Positions 22,184 to 30,543 of a DNA stretch of 64,000 nt are shown piece by piece. Numbering within the stretch: position 1 is the first letter of the stretch; each line of letters begins with the position of its first letter. Origin of the DNA: Podospora comata (Eukaryota; Ascomycota; Sordariomycetes; Sordariales; Podosporaceae); assembly GCA_017354895.1 (NCBI GenBank), contig CP071494.1, positions 3,906,001-3,970,000 of the forward strand. Reading direction: 5' to 3'. A model generated the notes under the pieces. It did not search any database, had not been told where the DNA came from, and was given only the letters and a program-made list of their open reading frames with translations. A program made the translations under genes and the position numbers.

Positions 22184-22657
22184 GGTGATGGCTTGGCGCA
22201 GTGAAGCTGTGTAAGTCAATTGGTGAACCAAATGATCGGGATACGGATTCAAGACGTCAGCTGTTGCAGAAAGGCGGGAAAGTAAACAATCGAGGCCGGA
22301 AAGGTTCACGGATTAAAGTTCAATCAAAAGCCACGTCGCATGGCTTCACCCAATAAATCAACGTCATGACGCCCTGAGTTCGCATCCCGTTTCCGGGACA
22401 TGTGCAAGCAAGCAAGACAATGTAGGCAAGTGGAGCAGATGTCGTGGTCGTCATTGGCCCACCCAGATTCCAGATTGCATTGTTCATGGTCCCAAGTGGC
22501 TTTCTTCAGATTGCCTTGGTTGGTGTCATACTCTGCTCAAGCTCTCGAGATGATTCAAAAGAAAAGGGATCGTACTTGTCCTCCCCAGCGAAGCAAAACT
22601 TGTCCTTCAACCGCCCGAGTACAGGAAAGGACAAGAGGACAAAATGCAAAAGTAAAT
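22184..22657. other. Intergenic upstream of the methyltransferase
   Basis: About 470 bp that serve as methyltransferase promoter and as downstream flank of the tRNA-Leu gene. T-runs on the minus strand just after the tRNA (TTTACTTTTGCATTTTG) fit RNA polymerase III termination. No coding frame is convincing. Confidence 0.5.
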
Positions 22658-22775
22658 TGACTCGAGCGCGATTCGAACGCGCGCCTCTTTCGAGACTAGA
22701 ATGCACCTGCCATGCTGATAGGAAGATATTGAGATATCTTGAGTCTAGCGCCTTAGACCGCTCGGCCATCGAGCC
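22658..22775 (-). tRNA. tRNA-Leu (anticodon CAA) with intron
   Basis: Minus strand. The 5' acceptor half GGCUCGA pairs with UCGAGUC at the 3' end (one G-U), discriminator A. The A box GGCCGAGCGG, the long class II variable arm and the B box GTTCGAATC are present. The anticodon stem CUAGA/UCUAG closes a loop CUCAAGU with anticodon CAA. A 36 nt intron (22702-22737) interrupts after the base 3' of the anticodon, the position used by eukaryotic tRNA introns, and can partly pair with the anticodon region. Confidence 0.95.
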
Positions 22776-23879
22776 ATATTATTTGATGAATGTCGGTGAA
22801 GGAGTTTTACTATATGATGAGCCCATTGTTGAACCATCTTTTATCACATTTTCATCTTCATCCATACAAGCGGAATCCGATCTTGTTAGCAAACAAATCC
22901 AAAGGCAACGGAGCGAGCTTGATTTTCGGCTGACAACACCCCGCACGGTTCCGGAGCAGCTTAGCTCGACTGCGTGGGCAAGATTAGCAGTCACAGGGCG
23001 AAGCACCGCAAGTAAAACCTCTCTCTTGAATAAGTCAAGAATCCTTAGCTGACTATTTATTTGTGGAAGTGCTTAGGCTTTGTGCAGGCCTTTTGCGGTG
23101 TATCTCTCTTGCTTCACGGTCTGTGATTCTAGCTTGATGAGAGGTTCCTTCTTGAACTTCACCAGTGCGTATCTACGATGATGCGAAAGGCTACAAGAAC
23201 ATTTGCATTTTCATCGACTTTTCAGGATTGCTAGTAAGATAATGTTATCCAGTGCAAGAGAGAACCCAAACAAGACGACTCGGCCGGGACGCGCCTCATG
23301 AGCTCGGAAGAGCAACTTATTATATGGTCCCGATTTTTGTTACCCGTAGTGGTGAAGACGGAGCACGCTCGAGATACGACTAAGGAGCTTACTCCTCGGC
23401 CTTACATTTGACCAAACTGTCCAGCAAGGATTGACAGTCGACATGCCGGAGACATCACAATGGTCACAGCACACAGAGCGAGGAGCTCTCACAGCCACCA
23501 CAACCCTTGCTGGACGCAGCACTCATACGACCGATAATTTCAGAGTAGGCTATGCGTTTACCTACTATCGGCCGCTCGTTGAGCAGAGCTAACAATGCCC
23601 CACTATTCTGATTGCTCCTGGCCTCGGACTTGGAGCGTTCAACGATCCACGAGGCTGGTGACAAAACAAAGGCGATGGCGATGCGGTTGTCCAATTTCTG
23701 GATGAACTCTTCATCGTGCCAGGTAGGCCTTGAGAAGATCACTAGGTATATAAGGTGTGAAGCTCCCAGGTCAAGTCCCCTTTCTGTCCATCATCACCAC
23801 CACAGTCTCAACATCACCTCCAGACCAGCTCACACATCATACACTATTCCACTCTTAAACAACCAACCAACCTTTCAAA
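22776..23879. other. Intergenic with relic of a divergent gene
   Basis: From about 23460 to 23740 the minus strand contains an open frame (TWHDEEFIQKLDN..VERSKSE) that resembles, piece by piece, the minus strand upstream of the second secreted-protein gene (25050-25200). It looks like a decayed gene fragment carried along in the duplication. A TATA-like box (AGGTATATAAGG) at about 23742-23757 precedes the secreted-protein start by about 125 bases. Bases 22776-23450 hold nothing I can support. Confidence 0.45.
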
Positions 23880-24386
23880 ATGCAGTTAACAACCCTCTTC
23901 ATGACCCTCTCCGCTGCTGCCGGCCTCGCCCTTGCCGCCCCTACTTCTGGCACCAACCTTGACACCTGCCAGCGTATCCAGTCCGATCTCCAGGGAATGA
24001 ACGTTACCTACCGCCCCGATATGATCCACCTCCACCGCTCAAGCAATGCCTCTTTCAACGTCCCCGCCAACGCCCGTGGTCCCTGCTCTCTTATTGCGGC
24101 CTTTCCGGCCGAATATTCGATTAGAGACTCCTCGGTTGAGCAAGGCGGCAACCCGATTGCTGTCAACGTCACCGACGTTGATGGTCTCACCCCCGACTCC
24201 CTCATTGGTACCGTTCGCTTCCCTTCTGCCTTGCCTGGTCCGACGACTAAGGAGGCAGTCAAGATCACCATCAACAGTTTTGCCTGCAGGGAGAAGATGA
24301 CTTACCATTTCGAGGCCGCCGAGTTGGGTTCGGTTCAGTTCAAGAACACGGCGGATTCTGGGCTCTTCATTGAATATAGCTGCTAA
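23880..24386 (+). CDS. Small secreted cysteine protein, copy 1
   Basis: Single exon, 168 residues. Residues 1-19 form a clear signal peptide (MQLTTLFMTLSAAAGLALA followed by AP), so the mature protein is about 149 residues. It has four cysteines (about 30, 69, 136, 168), the last being the terminal residue, probably two disulfides, and several N-glycosylation sites. The motif pattern GPCSLIAAFPA, GTVRF, INSFACREKM and GLFIEYSC at the end recalls fungal secreted proteins with a But2 C-terminal-like domain, but that is only a suggestion. It has a paralog 1.45 kb downstream in the same direction with the same four cysteines. Function is unknown; an extracellular or effector-like role is inference. 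Confidence 0.82.
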   Translation: MQLTTLFMTLSAAAGLALAAPTSGTNLDTCQRIQSDLQGMNVTYRPDMIHLHRSSNASFNVPANARGPCSLIAAFPAEYSIRDSSVEQGGNPIAVNVTDVDGLTPDSLIGTVRFPSALPGPTTKEAVKITINSFACREKMTYHFEAAELGSVQFKNTADSGLFIEYSC

Positions 24387-25326
24387 GCAACCACTTATTG
24401 AGATGAGGACGTTGGCGATTTGGGGTTTGTGGGTAATCGGGAATATGGCGTGCGTCCTTTTTACCAGCTTTGGGAGCCACATTTAAATGGAAACTCAGCG
24501 GCATGGGGGTATCTCATGGGGGTTAGAGATTCAGACGCTCCCTGTTCTTTGATAGACAGCAATGGGATTTTATTAGTGAACTTTGAAACATGAGGACATT
24601 GTCAGATGATAGTGATTTGTAGAATGAGGTCGCATATTTGTGAACTGTCCAAGCGTACCTATGCACTCGTTAGTTAATTCCCTCCCAGGTCTCGGGGCGC
24701 AATCACAAGGGTTTCCCTTTTTTCAGGCACCCAGGCCAGAAGAAAAAAGTGATGTATTGATGATGGTCTGGAAAAACTACCAAATGGAGCAAAACGGCCA
24801 CGAAAACCCACAAATCACATAAACTACACAACTACATCCTATGGGGCCTAAGCTTTAGGAGCAACTTGGCCTGACCTGACTGAACGCTTACGGGGGGCAA
24901 CTCATCTCATCTTTGTATAACGCCTTACCAAAGGCATACGCCGCCTAAGCTGCTTGGATCCACGACCAACAAGAGGGAGGAACATCACTACCGCTAACAC
25001 TATCATACACAACATCCGCACGACCGACTAGCCCAGAAATGTTCTCCGGATAGTCCGCCATGCTCTTAATCCCATTGTCCTCGACCTCGCACTTGGAGCA
25101 CTCGACTACCAATGAGCTGTGGAGCAACAAAGGCGGTGATGTCCTTGCTCAACCTTCGGATGAACTCTCCATCATGCCAGTTAGACATTAGAGAATATGT
25201 CTATAAGATACCGGTTCTCCCCTAAAACAAGTCTCATCTCTATTTAACATCATCACAGCCTCAAGCCTCTCTTACCTTACACCTTTAACTGCGACCTCGG
25301 CCGACCACCTTCTTGCACTCTTCAAG
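24387..25326. other. Duplicated flank between the two secreted-protein genes
   Basis: Contains the 3' flank of copy 1 and the 5' flank of copy 2. The stretch 25080-25200 aligns by eye with 23630-23740 (shared CCTCG.ACTTGGAGC and GGATGAACTCT.CATC.TGCCAG). The piece around 24500-24560 (GACGCTCCCTGTTCTTTGATAGACAG..) recurs after copy 2 at 25965-26005. On the minus strand, 24945-25190 carries relic coding sequence (CSKCEVEDNGIKSMADYPEN). Confidence 0.55.
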
Positions 25327-25839
25327 ATGCATTTCTCAACCCTCTTCATCACCCTGTCAGCCGCTGCCGGCCTCTCCCTTGCAGCCCCCACCTCCCATAC
25401 CGACCAATCCACTTGCCAGCGTGTGAAGTCGGAATCGTACAAGGTCCACATCGCCACCCACTCCAATGAACCCGTGGAACCCGAAGTCTTGACTTTCTCC
25501 CTCCCCGACGGTACCCACGGCACCTGCTCTCTCATCGCCGACTTCCCGGCCGGCAATCCGATTATCGACTCTGGCGTTGAGGATGGCCGTAGCCCCCTTC
25601 CCATCAATGTGGTTGATTTCCACTCTAACGAACACGGCGTCAAAGTTGGCCCCGTCCTCGGTACATTCCGGATTCCTTCCGCCCTGCCCGACAAGAAGAC
25701 CACAAAAGCGGTCAAATTGACCATCGCCAGTTTTCCTTGCGAGTGGATAAGGCTGTTTATACTCGAGGTTGTGGCCATAGGTCTGGTCGACTTCGAGCTG
25801 AATGACAAGAGCGGGCTGTTTGTTGAGTATGGTTGTTAA
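25327..25839 (+). CDS. Small secreted cysteine protein, copy 2
   Basis: Single exon, 170 residues, paralog of the gene at 23880. Signal peptide MHFSTLFITLSAAAGLSLA followed by AP. The four cysteines sit at about 30, 67, 138 and 170, matching copy 1 in spacing, and the blocks TCQRVKS, TCSLIADFPAGNPI, VLGTFRIPSALP, IASFPCEW and GLFVEYGC align without large gaps. The middle part between the first and second cysteine and the region after the third have diverged most, while the signal peptide is nearly identical, a pattern common in secreted proteins under diversifying change. It lacks most of the N-glycosylation sites of copy 1. Function unknown. Confidence 0.82.
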   Translation: MHFSTLFITLSAAAGLSLAAPTSHTDQSTCQRVKSESYKVHIATHSNEPVEPEVLTFSLPDGTHGTCSLIADFPAGNPIIDSGVEDGRSPLPINVVDFHSNEHGVKVGPVLGTFRIPSALPDKKTTKAVKLTIASFPCEWIRLFILEVVAIGLVDFELNDKSGLFVEYGC

Positions 25840-26308
25840 GGAATCGATGGTTGGGAGCGGGAGGTTTTGGTGATCCGGGGGTAACCTTTGTACCTCTTCG
25901 TTTTTTCTTCACTCTGGAACCCACCGTTTTGATTGACGCTCGACAATATGGAGGTGTTGCATGGGGAAGACTTAGACGCCCCTTCTTTGATAGACAGGAA
26001 TGCGATCTCTTTTTTTTGATCATCTTTGATTGTGTATTGTTGAATGACTCTGAGGTACCTAGGTATAACCAAAATTCTACCGACAGACCCATGAAGCTGC
26101 TATTACTCTACTTTGCTTAGTTGACCCCTTCCCAACCCTTAGGAACGCCATCCTCAGGGGGTCATTTGTACGGTTCCCTATCGAAGGCATGCGCTGCCAA
26201 AGCAGCCTTCAAGAACCCGAATTTCTGCACATAAATGCAGTCGTGGAAGTTGAAGTTGCATTGGTTGTATGTTAGATTAATATTAGTGTTATTAGTTCTC
26301 TAATTACC
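25840..26308. other. Flank with tail of a third divergent-gene copy
   Basis: 25860-26050 repeats the 3' flank of copy 1. At about 26150-26270 the minus strand reads NLTYNQCNFNFHDCIYVQKF then LKAALAAHAFDREPYK before a stop; this matches the relic at 24900-24970 (IQAA.AAYAFGKALYK), so it is either a further exon of the gene ending at 26309 or a leftover of it. Confidence 0.4.
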
Positions 26309-27310
26309 TCATCCAATATCAAACTTCTTACATCCAGCATACCTACAGTCGCTGCACCTAACCGCATGTCGGATTAAACCTTCGCGCTCAATATTGTCTG
26401 GATAATCTTCTTTGAGAAACCGGTATGCCTCTTTCCTAGGAGCCTGTTATATACCGTACTATTAGTATACCTCTCTAGATTAGTTACTTACAAGGAGAGA
26501 GGATACCCACATCATTCCCACAACGATTGATGGGCCATCTGTCCTTATTCGGCCGTTAAAAGTAATACTTTGCGTTTAGTCGAACGTCTTCGGCGCTCTT
26601 GGTTGCTTCGTGATCCAGGCCGGCCTGCATTGTCTTGCTTCGTGATTCTGAATGACTATTAGCCCCAAGACCGAGAAAGAAATATCACCACTCCTACTCA
26701 TGTTTCTCGCTGAATCTCTCAGCCTTATCGGCACGTTCTTCTGCAAACCGTTGGTTGACTGTCTGCTTCCCAGCCTCCTCTGCCGCCTCATCTTCCGCAG
26801 AAATCAACTTATTCCACTTTTTATACATGACTAAACAAAAGTCAGTGAATTTTTTTTGTTTCACCTCATGGACTTACCCAAAGCCTTGGCAATAGCCTGC
26901 CCAGTCGGCCTCCCACCCTTGCTCCTCTCCTCAGTATCACAACTCTCCCACTTGCCATCCCAAGTCTGGATATCCAGCTCGTAATGACCGCCTATATGGC
27001 AGATCAGCCCAAATGTGGAGGAGAAACTCTTGGCGGTTGGGCAGAGGATCCCATCTTCAAACTCAATCCGGCAAAAGACCTCTCCCGGAAGGATCTTGAC
27101 GCCCTTTCGGTCATTGTCTGTAACGATCTCAGCGATCAGGAGTCTCTCTGGTCGGACCTGGTGGCCGTGGTATGACTGATAGTCGCGCTGAAAACTCTGG
27201 TCAATACTCTGGGAGACTTGATCGAAGCCGGGCCATACTCAAGGATCACCTACGCTGCTCTGGAGAGAAGCCCATGCTTGGTAGGGTTCAGCAAGTAAAT
27301 CAGTTCCCAT
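26309..27310 (-). CDS. Unrecognised multi-exon gene, possibly decaying
   Basis: I do not recognise the family. Exons 27310-27254, 27208-26878 and 26830 onward are joined by introns with GTAGGT/CCCAG and GTAAGT/TTTAG, all in frame; if the third exon runs to its first stop (26694) the product is 174 residues. It is hydrophilic, with YHGHQVRPERLLIAEIV, a Cys-poor core (GGHYELDIQTWDGKWESCD) and a charged helical end (DEAAEEAGKQTVNQRFAEER). Downstream in the same direction two more segments joined by a good intron (GTAAGTAACTAA..CAG at about 26450-26495) code RTDGPSIVVGMMWVSSLL and FLKEDYPDNIEREG, ending in a Cys-rich CSDCRYAGCKK. Whether one more intron links both halves is uncertain. Parts match relics upstream of the two secreted-protein genes. 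Confidence 0.4.
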
Positions 27311-28218
27311 CACAATACGTATATCGAATAACCGTCCAAAGCAAGAGATATAACCCGATCTCCAACGAGTCTATTATTGGGCCCGCTCGAACCATGATGT
27401 TGGCGCCGGGCTTCATACTCCGAGGCATGAAACCGTCAAGTTCTTTTTGAGAAGCCTTCGAGCGAGAGAGTAATCATGGAGAACCTGCGCCTCGTCAAAT
27501 ACTCACTGCCTGCCTAGGTCAAGATCATGTTTGCTATGTGACGCGATCCTGTCCTGTCTTTTTTCTACTTCTTCTCTTCATACTCACCTCACAACTCGCA
27601 TCAGGATACTTCCCAATAACGCCACTCAAAAAGAACATAACCGTCCGGCCAGCGACGATCAATCTTTGCAACTACCTCAAGGAAACCAAGCCCGTCGGCT
27701 CCTGATGAATGTCAGTTCGTCTCTAAATTAAATACCACCAAGATCAGCCCCCTGAACCTTTTCAATTTGAACAAATGAACCCGCGTTACAACCCATTGAT
27801 ACGCTCCCCAGCCTTGCCGTAAACAAATTAACAAACTGACATTCCAATCCGCAGTTTGCTATCTAATAACTAAAGAGAGTTTTGTTTGGGCCTCCCCTCT
27901 GGCCACATAAACCCCTAACCCTGAGAAGAAAATCCAAAAATCCAACACTTGCTCCGACTTTTCCAATATGGATTCGATTTCGCTCGCATGGATTTCCTAA
28001 GGCCCTACATATATATTCTAAAGATTTACTTTTTTTTTTTTTTTTTTTAAAAAAAATGAAAATAAAAATGTAATTTATAGTTATTTTCAGGCTATTTTAT
28101 ATTAAATCTTTTTTCCTTATTTTTATTTTTGAAAGAGTAGTAAGAATTATGTATCTTTCTTCTCAAACTAAAAAGGGGGAGCTGGGGGGTTGCCAAGACT
28201 CAACAAAAGTAGCAAAAA
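27311..28218. other. Intergenic with a pure A/T block
   Basis: No gene supported. From about 28030 to 28140 the sequence is nearly only A and T, with a run of some 20 T directly followed by A8 and then T-rich sequence. It lies downstream of the 5S gene in its direction of transcription. The upstream part (27480-28000) has no convincing frame. Confidence 0.45.
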
Positions 28219-28336
28219 CATACAACAGCAGGGATTCCCCAGTGGTCACCCACCTGAGTACTAATCTGCCGATCAACTGTTTGACTAGGGGAGAGCGGAC
28301 GGGATCCCGTATTTTCAGTTGTCTATGGTCGTATGT
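28219..28336 (-). rRNA. 5S rRNA, copy A
   Basis: 118 bases on the minus strand from ACATACGACCAUAG to GUUGUAUGU. The termini pair over nine positions (helix I). Internal blocks typical of fungal 5S are present: GGGAUCCCGUCCGCUC and GGUGGGUGACCAC. A short T-rich tract follows the 3' end (GTTTTTGCTACTTTTG), as for polymerase III termination, and an AT-rich box (CATAAACCATAAA) lies about 20-30 bases upstream. It stands alone between protein genes, the dispersed arrangement known from Neurospora and relatives. Confidence 0.95.
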
Positions 28337-28870
28337 GATATTCTAGAGTGAATTTATGGTTTATGTTTGAAGCTCTGCTATTGGCAAGAAAATCAAGAGC
28401 TTTGTGAGAGAAAAGAAGGGAGCAGCAAGCTCTGTGATGTGATGAATAGACGGGAGCTTTGGATGAGCTGCCCCGCTTTTATTGCCCCTCCACTCCTCGA
28501 GACAAATCCAACTGCTCTCTAGACGAGCTTTGGGAGGGTTGGTGAGATGTAGTTCAGGAGAGGATACTCCGGTCTTTTATTTTCCACCTTACGGGTTGGC
28601 AATGGCCAAGATTTGGGTCCGGTGGCAGGTTTTTAACGTTGGTTTTTTTTTGAGGAAGGTTTTGTTTTAGGAAGGTCAGATATCTTGCGATAAAGGCGAT
28701 CTCCATCACCTGATTTGCCTCTTTCCATCTCAACTTTCAAAAGCCTCGTGGTTGAGTGAGATTTTCACACTGCAATTGAGGCTCAACTCACCTTTACATC
28801 TCACAATCCCATAACAACACCACATCAATTTGACAAAACACAACAGCAGCACACAATCACACAATCAAAA
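28337..28870. other. Divergent region 5S rRNA / caf16
   Basis: 534 bp upstream of both the 5S gene (minus) and caf16 (plus). The last 100 bases are CA-rich leader typical of plus-strand genes here. No further feature seen. Confidence 0.45.
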
Positions 28871-29743
28871 ATGGCCCCCCCTTCCGGCCCCCCCTCGGTA
28901 GTAACAAACAACCTCTCCTACCTCTTCCAAGACCACTCCACCGGCCTCTCAGGCATAACCCTCTCCCTCCCCCCCAGATCCCGCACCCTCTTGATCGGCG
29001 CCAACGGCGCAGGCAAGACCACCCTCCTCCGCCTCTTGGCGGGAAAACGCCTAGCGCCAGCAGGCACAATCACCATCGGCGGCAACGACCCCTTCAAAGT
29101 CGGCCTCGAGGGCGTGACCTACCTCGGCCTGGAATGGGTTCTCAACGCCATCGTCCGCACCGACATCGGCGTCGACGAGCTCCTCCGCTCCGTCGGCGGG
29201 GACCAATACCCCGACCGTCGTGATGAGCTCGTCGCCGTTCTCGACATCGATACCAGGTGGAGGATGCACGCCGTTTCCGACGGCGAGCGCCGCAGGGTCC
29301 AGCTCGCCATGGGCCTAGTCCGGCCGTGGACGATCCTGTTATTGGATGAAATCACCGTCGACCTGGACGTCTGGTCCCGGAGTCAGTTTTTGAGCTTTTT
29401 GAAAAAGGAGACGGAGGAGAGGGAGTGCACGGTTGTGTATGCGACGCACATATTGGATAATTTGGCGGGGTGGCCGACGCATTTGGTGCATATGCATCTT
29501 GGGACGGTGGTGGAGTGGGGGACGACGGAGGAGATGTTGGAGAGTAAATTGGGTGGAGAAAAAGAGACAGGAAACAGTCGGCTAGGGGAGTTGGTGTTAA
29601 GGTGGTTGAAGGAGGACTTGGATAGAAGGGGGCCGAGAGACCAGTTGAGGAGGGGGCCGGAGGGGTTGAGTTATAATTCGGGGAATTTGGGGATTGGGGG
29701 GTATGGGTTAGAGAGTAAGAGCAAGTTGGAGGAGAAGAGATGA
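28871..29743 (+). CDS. caf16: Caf16-type soluble ABC ATPase
   Basis: Single-exon gene, 290 residues, one ABC ATPase domain and no membrane segments. Walker A is GANGAGKTT, the signature motif VSDGERRRVQLAMG, Walker B TILLLDEITVDLD with the catalytic Glu, and the switch His in YATHILDNL. The TFLVDLD-like Walker B ending in a conserved DLD and the LGLEWV insert match the Caf16/plant ABCI20-type group; yeast Caf16 is associated with the CCR4-NOT complex. The C-terminal 50 residues are Gly/Arg/Glu-rich and species-specific. Whether it works in transcription regulation here is inferred from the yeast name-giver. Confidence 0.9.
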   Translation: MAPPSGPPSVVTNNLSYLFQDHSTGLSGITLSLPPRSRTLLIGANGAGKTTLLRLLAGKRLAPAGTITIGGNDPFKVGLEGVTYLGLEWVLNAIVRTDIGVDELLRSVGGDQYPDRRDELVAVLDIDTRWRMHAVSDGERRRVQLAMGLVRPWTILLLDEITVDLDVWSRSQFLSFLKKETEERECTVVYATHILDNLAGWPTHLVHMHLGTVVEWGTTEEMLESKLGGEKETGNSRLGELVLRWLKEDLDRRGPRDQLRRGPEGLSYNSGNLGIGGYGLESKSKLEEKR

Positions 29744-30543
29744 GAAAATATCCGAAAAGATGTAAGAGGGGTGAAGATGAGAAGGATTCAATATATAGAG
29801 GGATAGATGTGGTGGCGAATATGGTTTAACATAATACCCGGATGGATTTAACATGGGTTTCGCTGTGCGGAAAGCTTACTTGATGTCGAGTAGAATGGCA
29901 TATCCATTCAACATGTAAGAAGACTATCATGTGTGCTATTTGACTCATATCAACAACTGGATGACTGAAAGCAACCAATACCGCCCAAAAAAACATATCC
30001 ACTCAGAAGACCGTATGTTCGAGAAGTGAAACCATACCAGGTCCAACCTACAAAGCAAAGACAGTGTTTTTCATGTCAATACTCTTTACACTATTACCAC
30101 ACAGTACAACTCTAATCTACCTCTCTTAATGCCTCGTTTATACCCCCCGGCAATCCTTCACAACCTTGACATCCCTCAGTTGTTATTTCTGCTGGCCATC
30201 AACCACGGCCTCCCAATCCAAAAACTCCAGAAAATATGCAAATGTCCCCCAAGTTTGGTCCGTCCAGCCATTACCATGAGATTAAAAAAAAAGGTAATGT
30301 TGAGATGAAATGCAAGGAAAAAATGACCCAAAGAAAATCATCATCCCAGCTTCTTGACTTCGTCGTGATCGTGCTTCGTCCGAGCTTCGTTTGCTCAAAA
30401 ATATGAACAGCAAAAGTACACCATCGAACCAGCACAACAAACCAAACCAAACCATCGTCCAGTCGGGTGAAATCAACGCTCGCCTGCTCGCCCGCTCTCA
30501 CAGAATGCCAACAGTAACCTTACACATCCACCCCCTAATTCCG
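29744..30543. other. Convergent intergenic region
   Basis: 800 bp between caf16 (plus) and the kinase (minus) stop codons. AT-richer 3' UTR-like sequence; short frames on both strands (30271-30501, 30391-30861) show no family features. Confidence 0.4.

Noticed and set aside
22444-23052. 202-codon plus-strand frame
   Set aside because: Contains the reverse complement of the tRNA-Leu gene; not a protein gene.
23460-27310. Transposable element causing the duplication
   Set aside because: No terminal repeats, transposase or reverse transcriptase frames, or target-site duplications could be seen; simple tandem duplication explains it.
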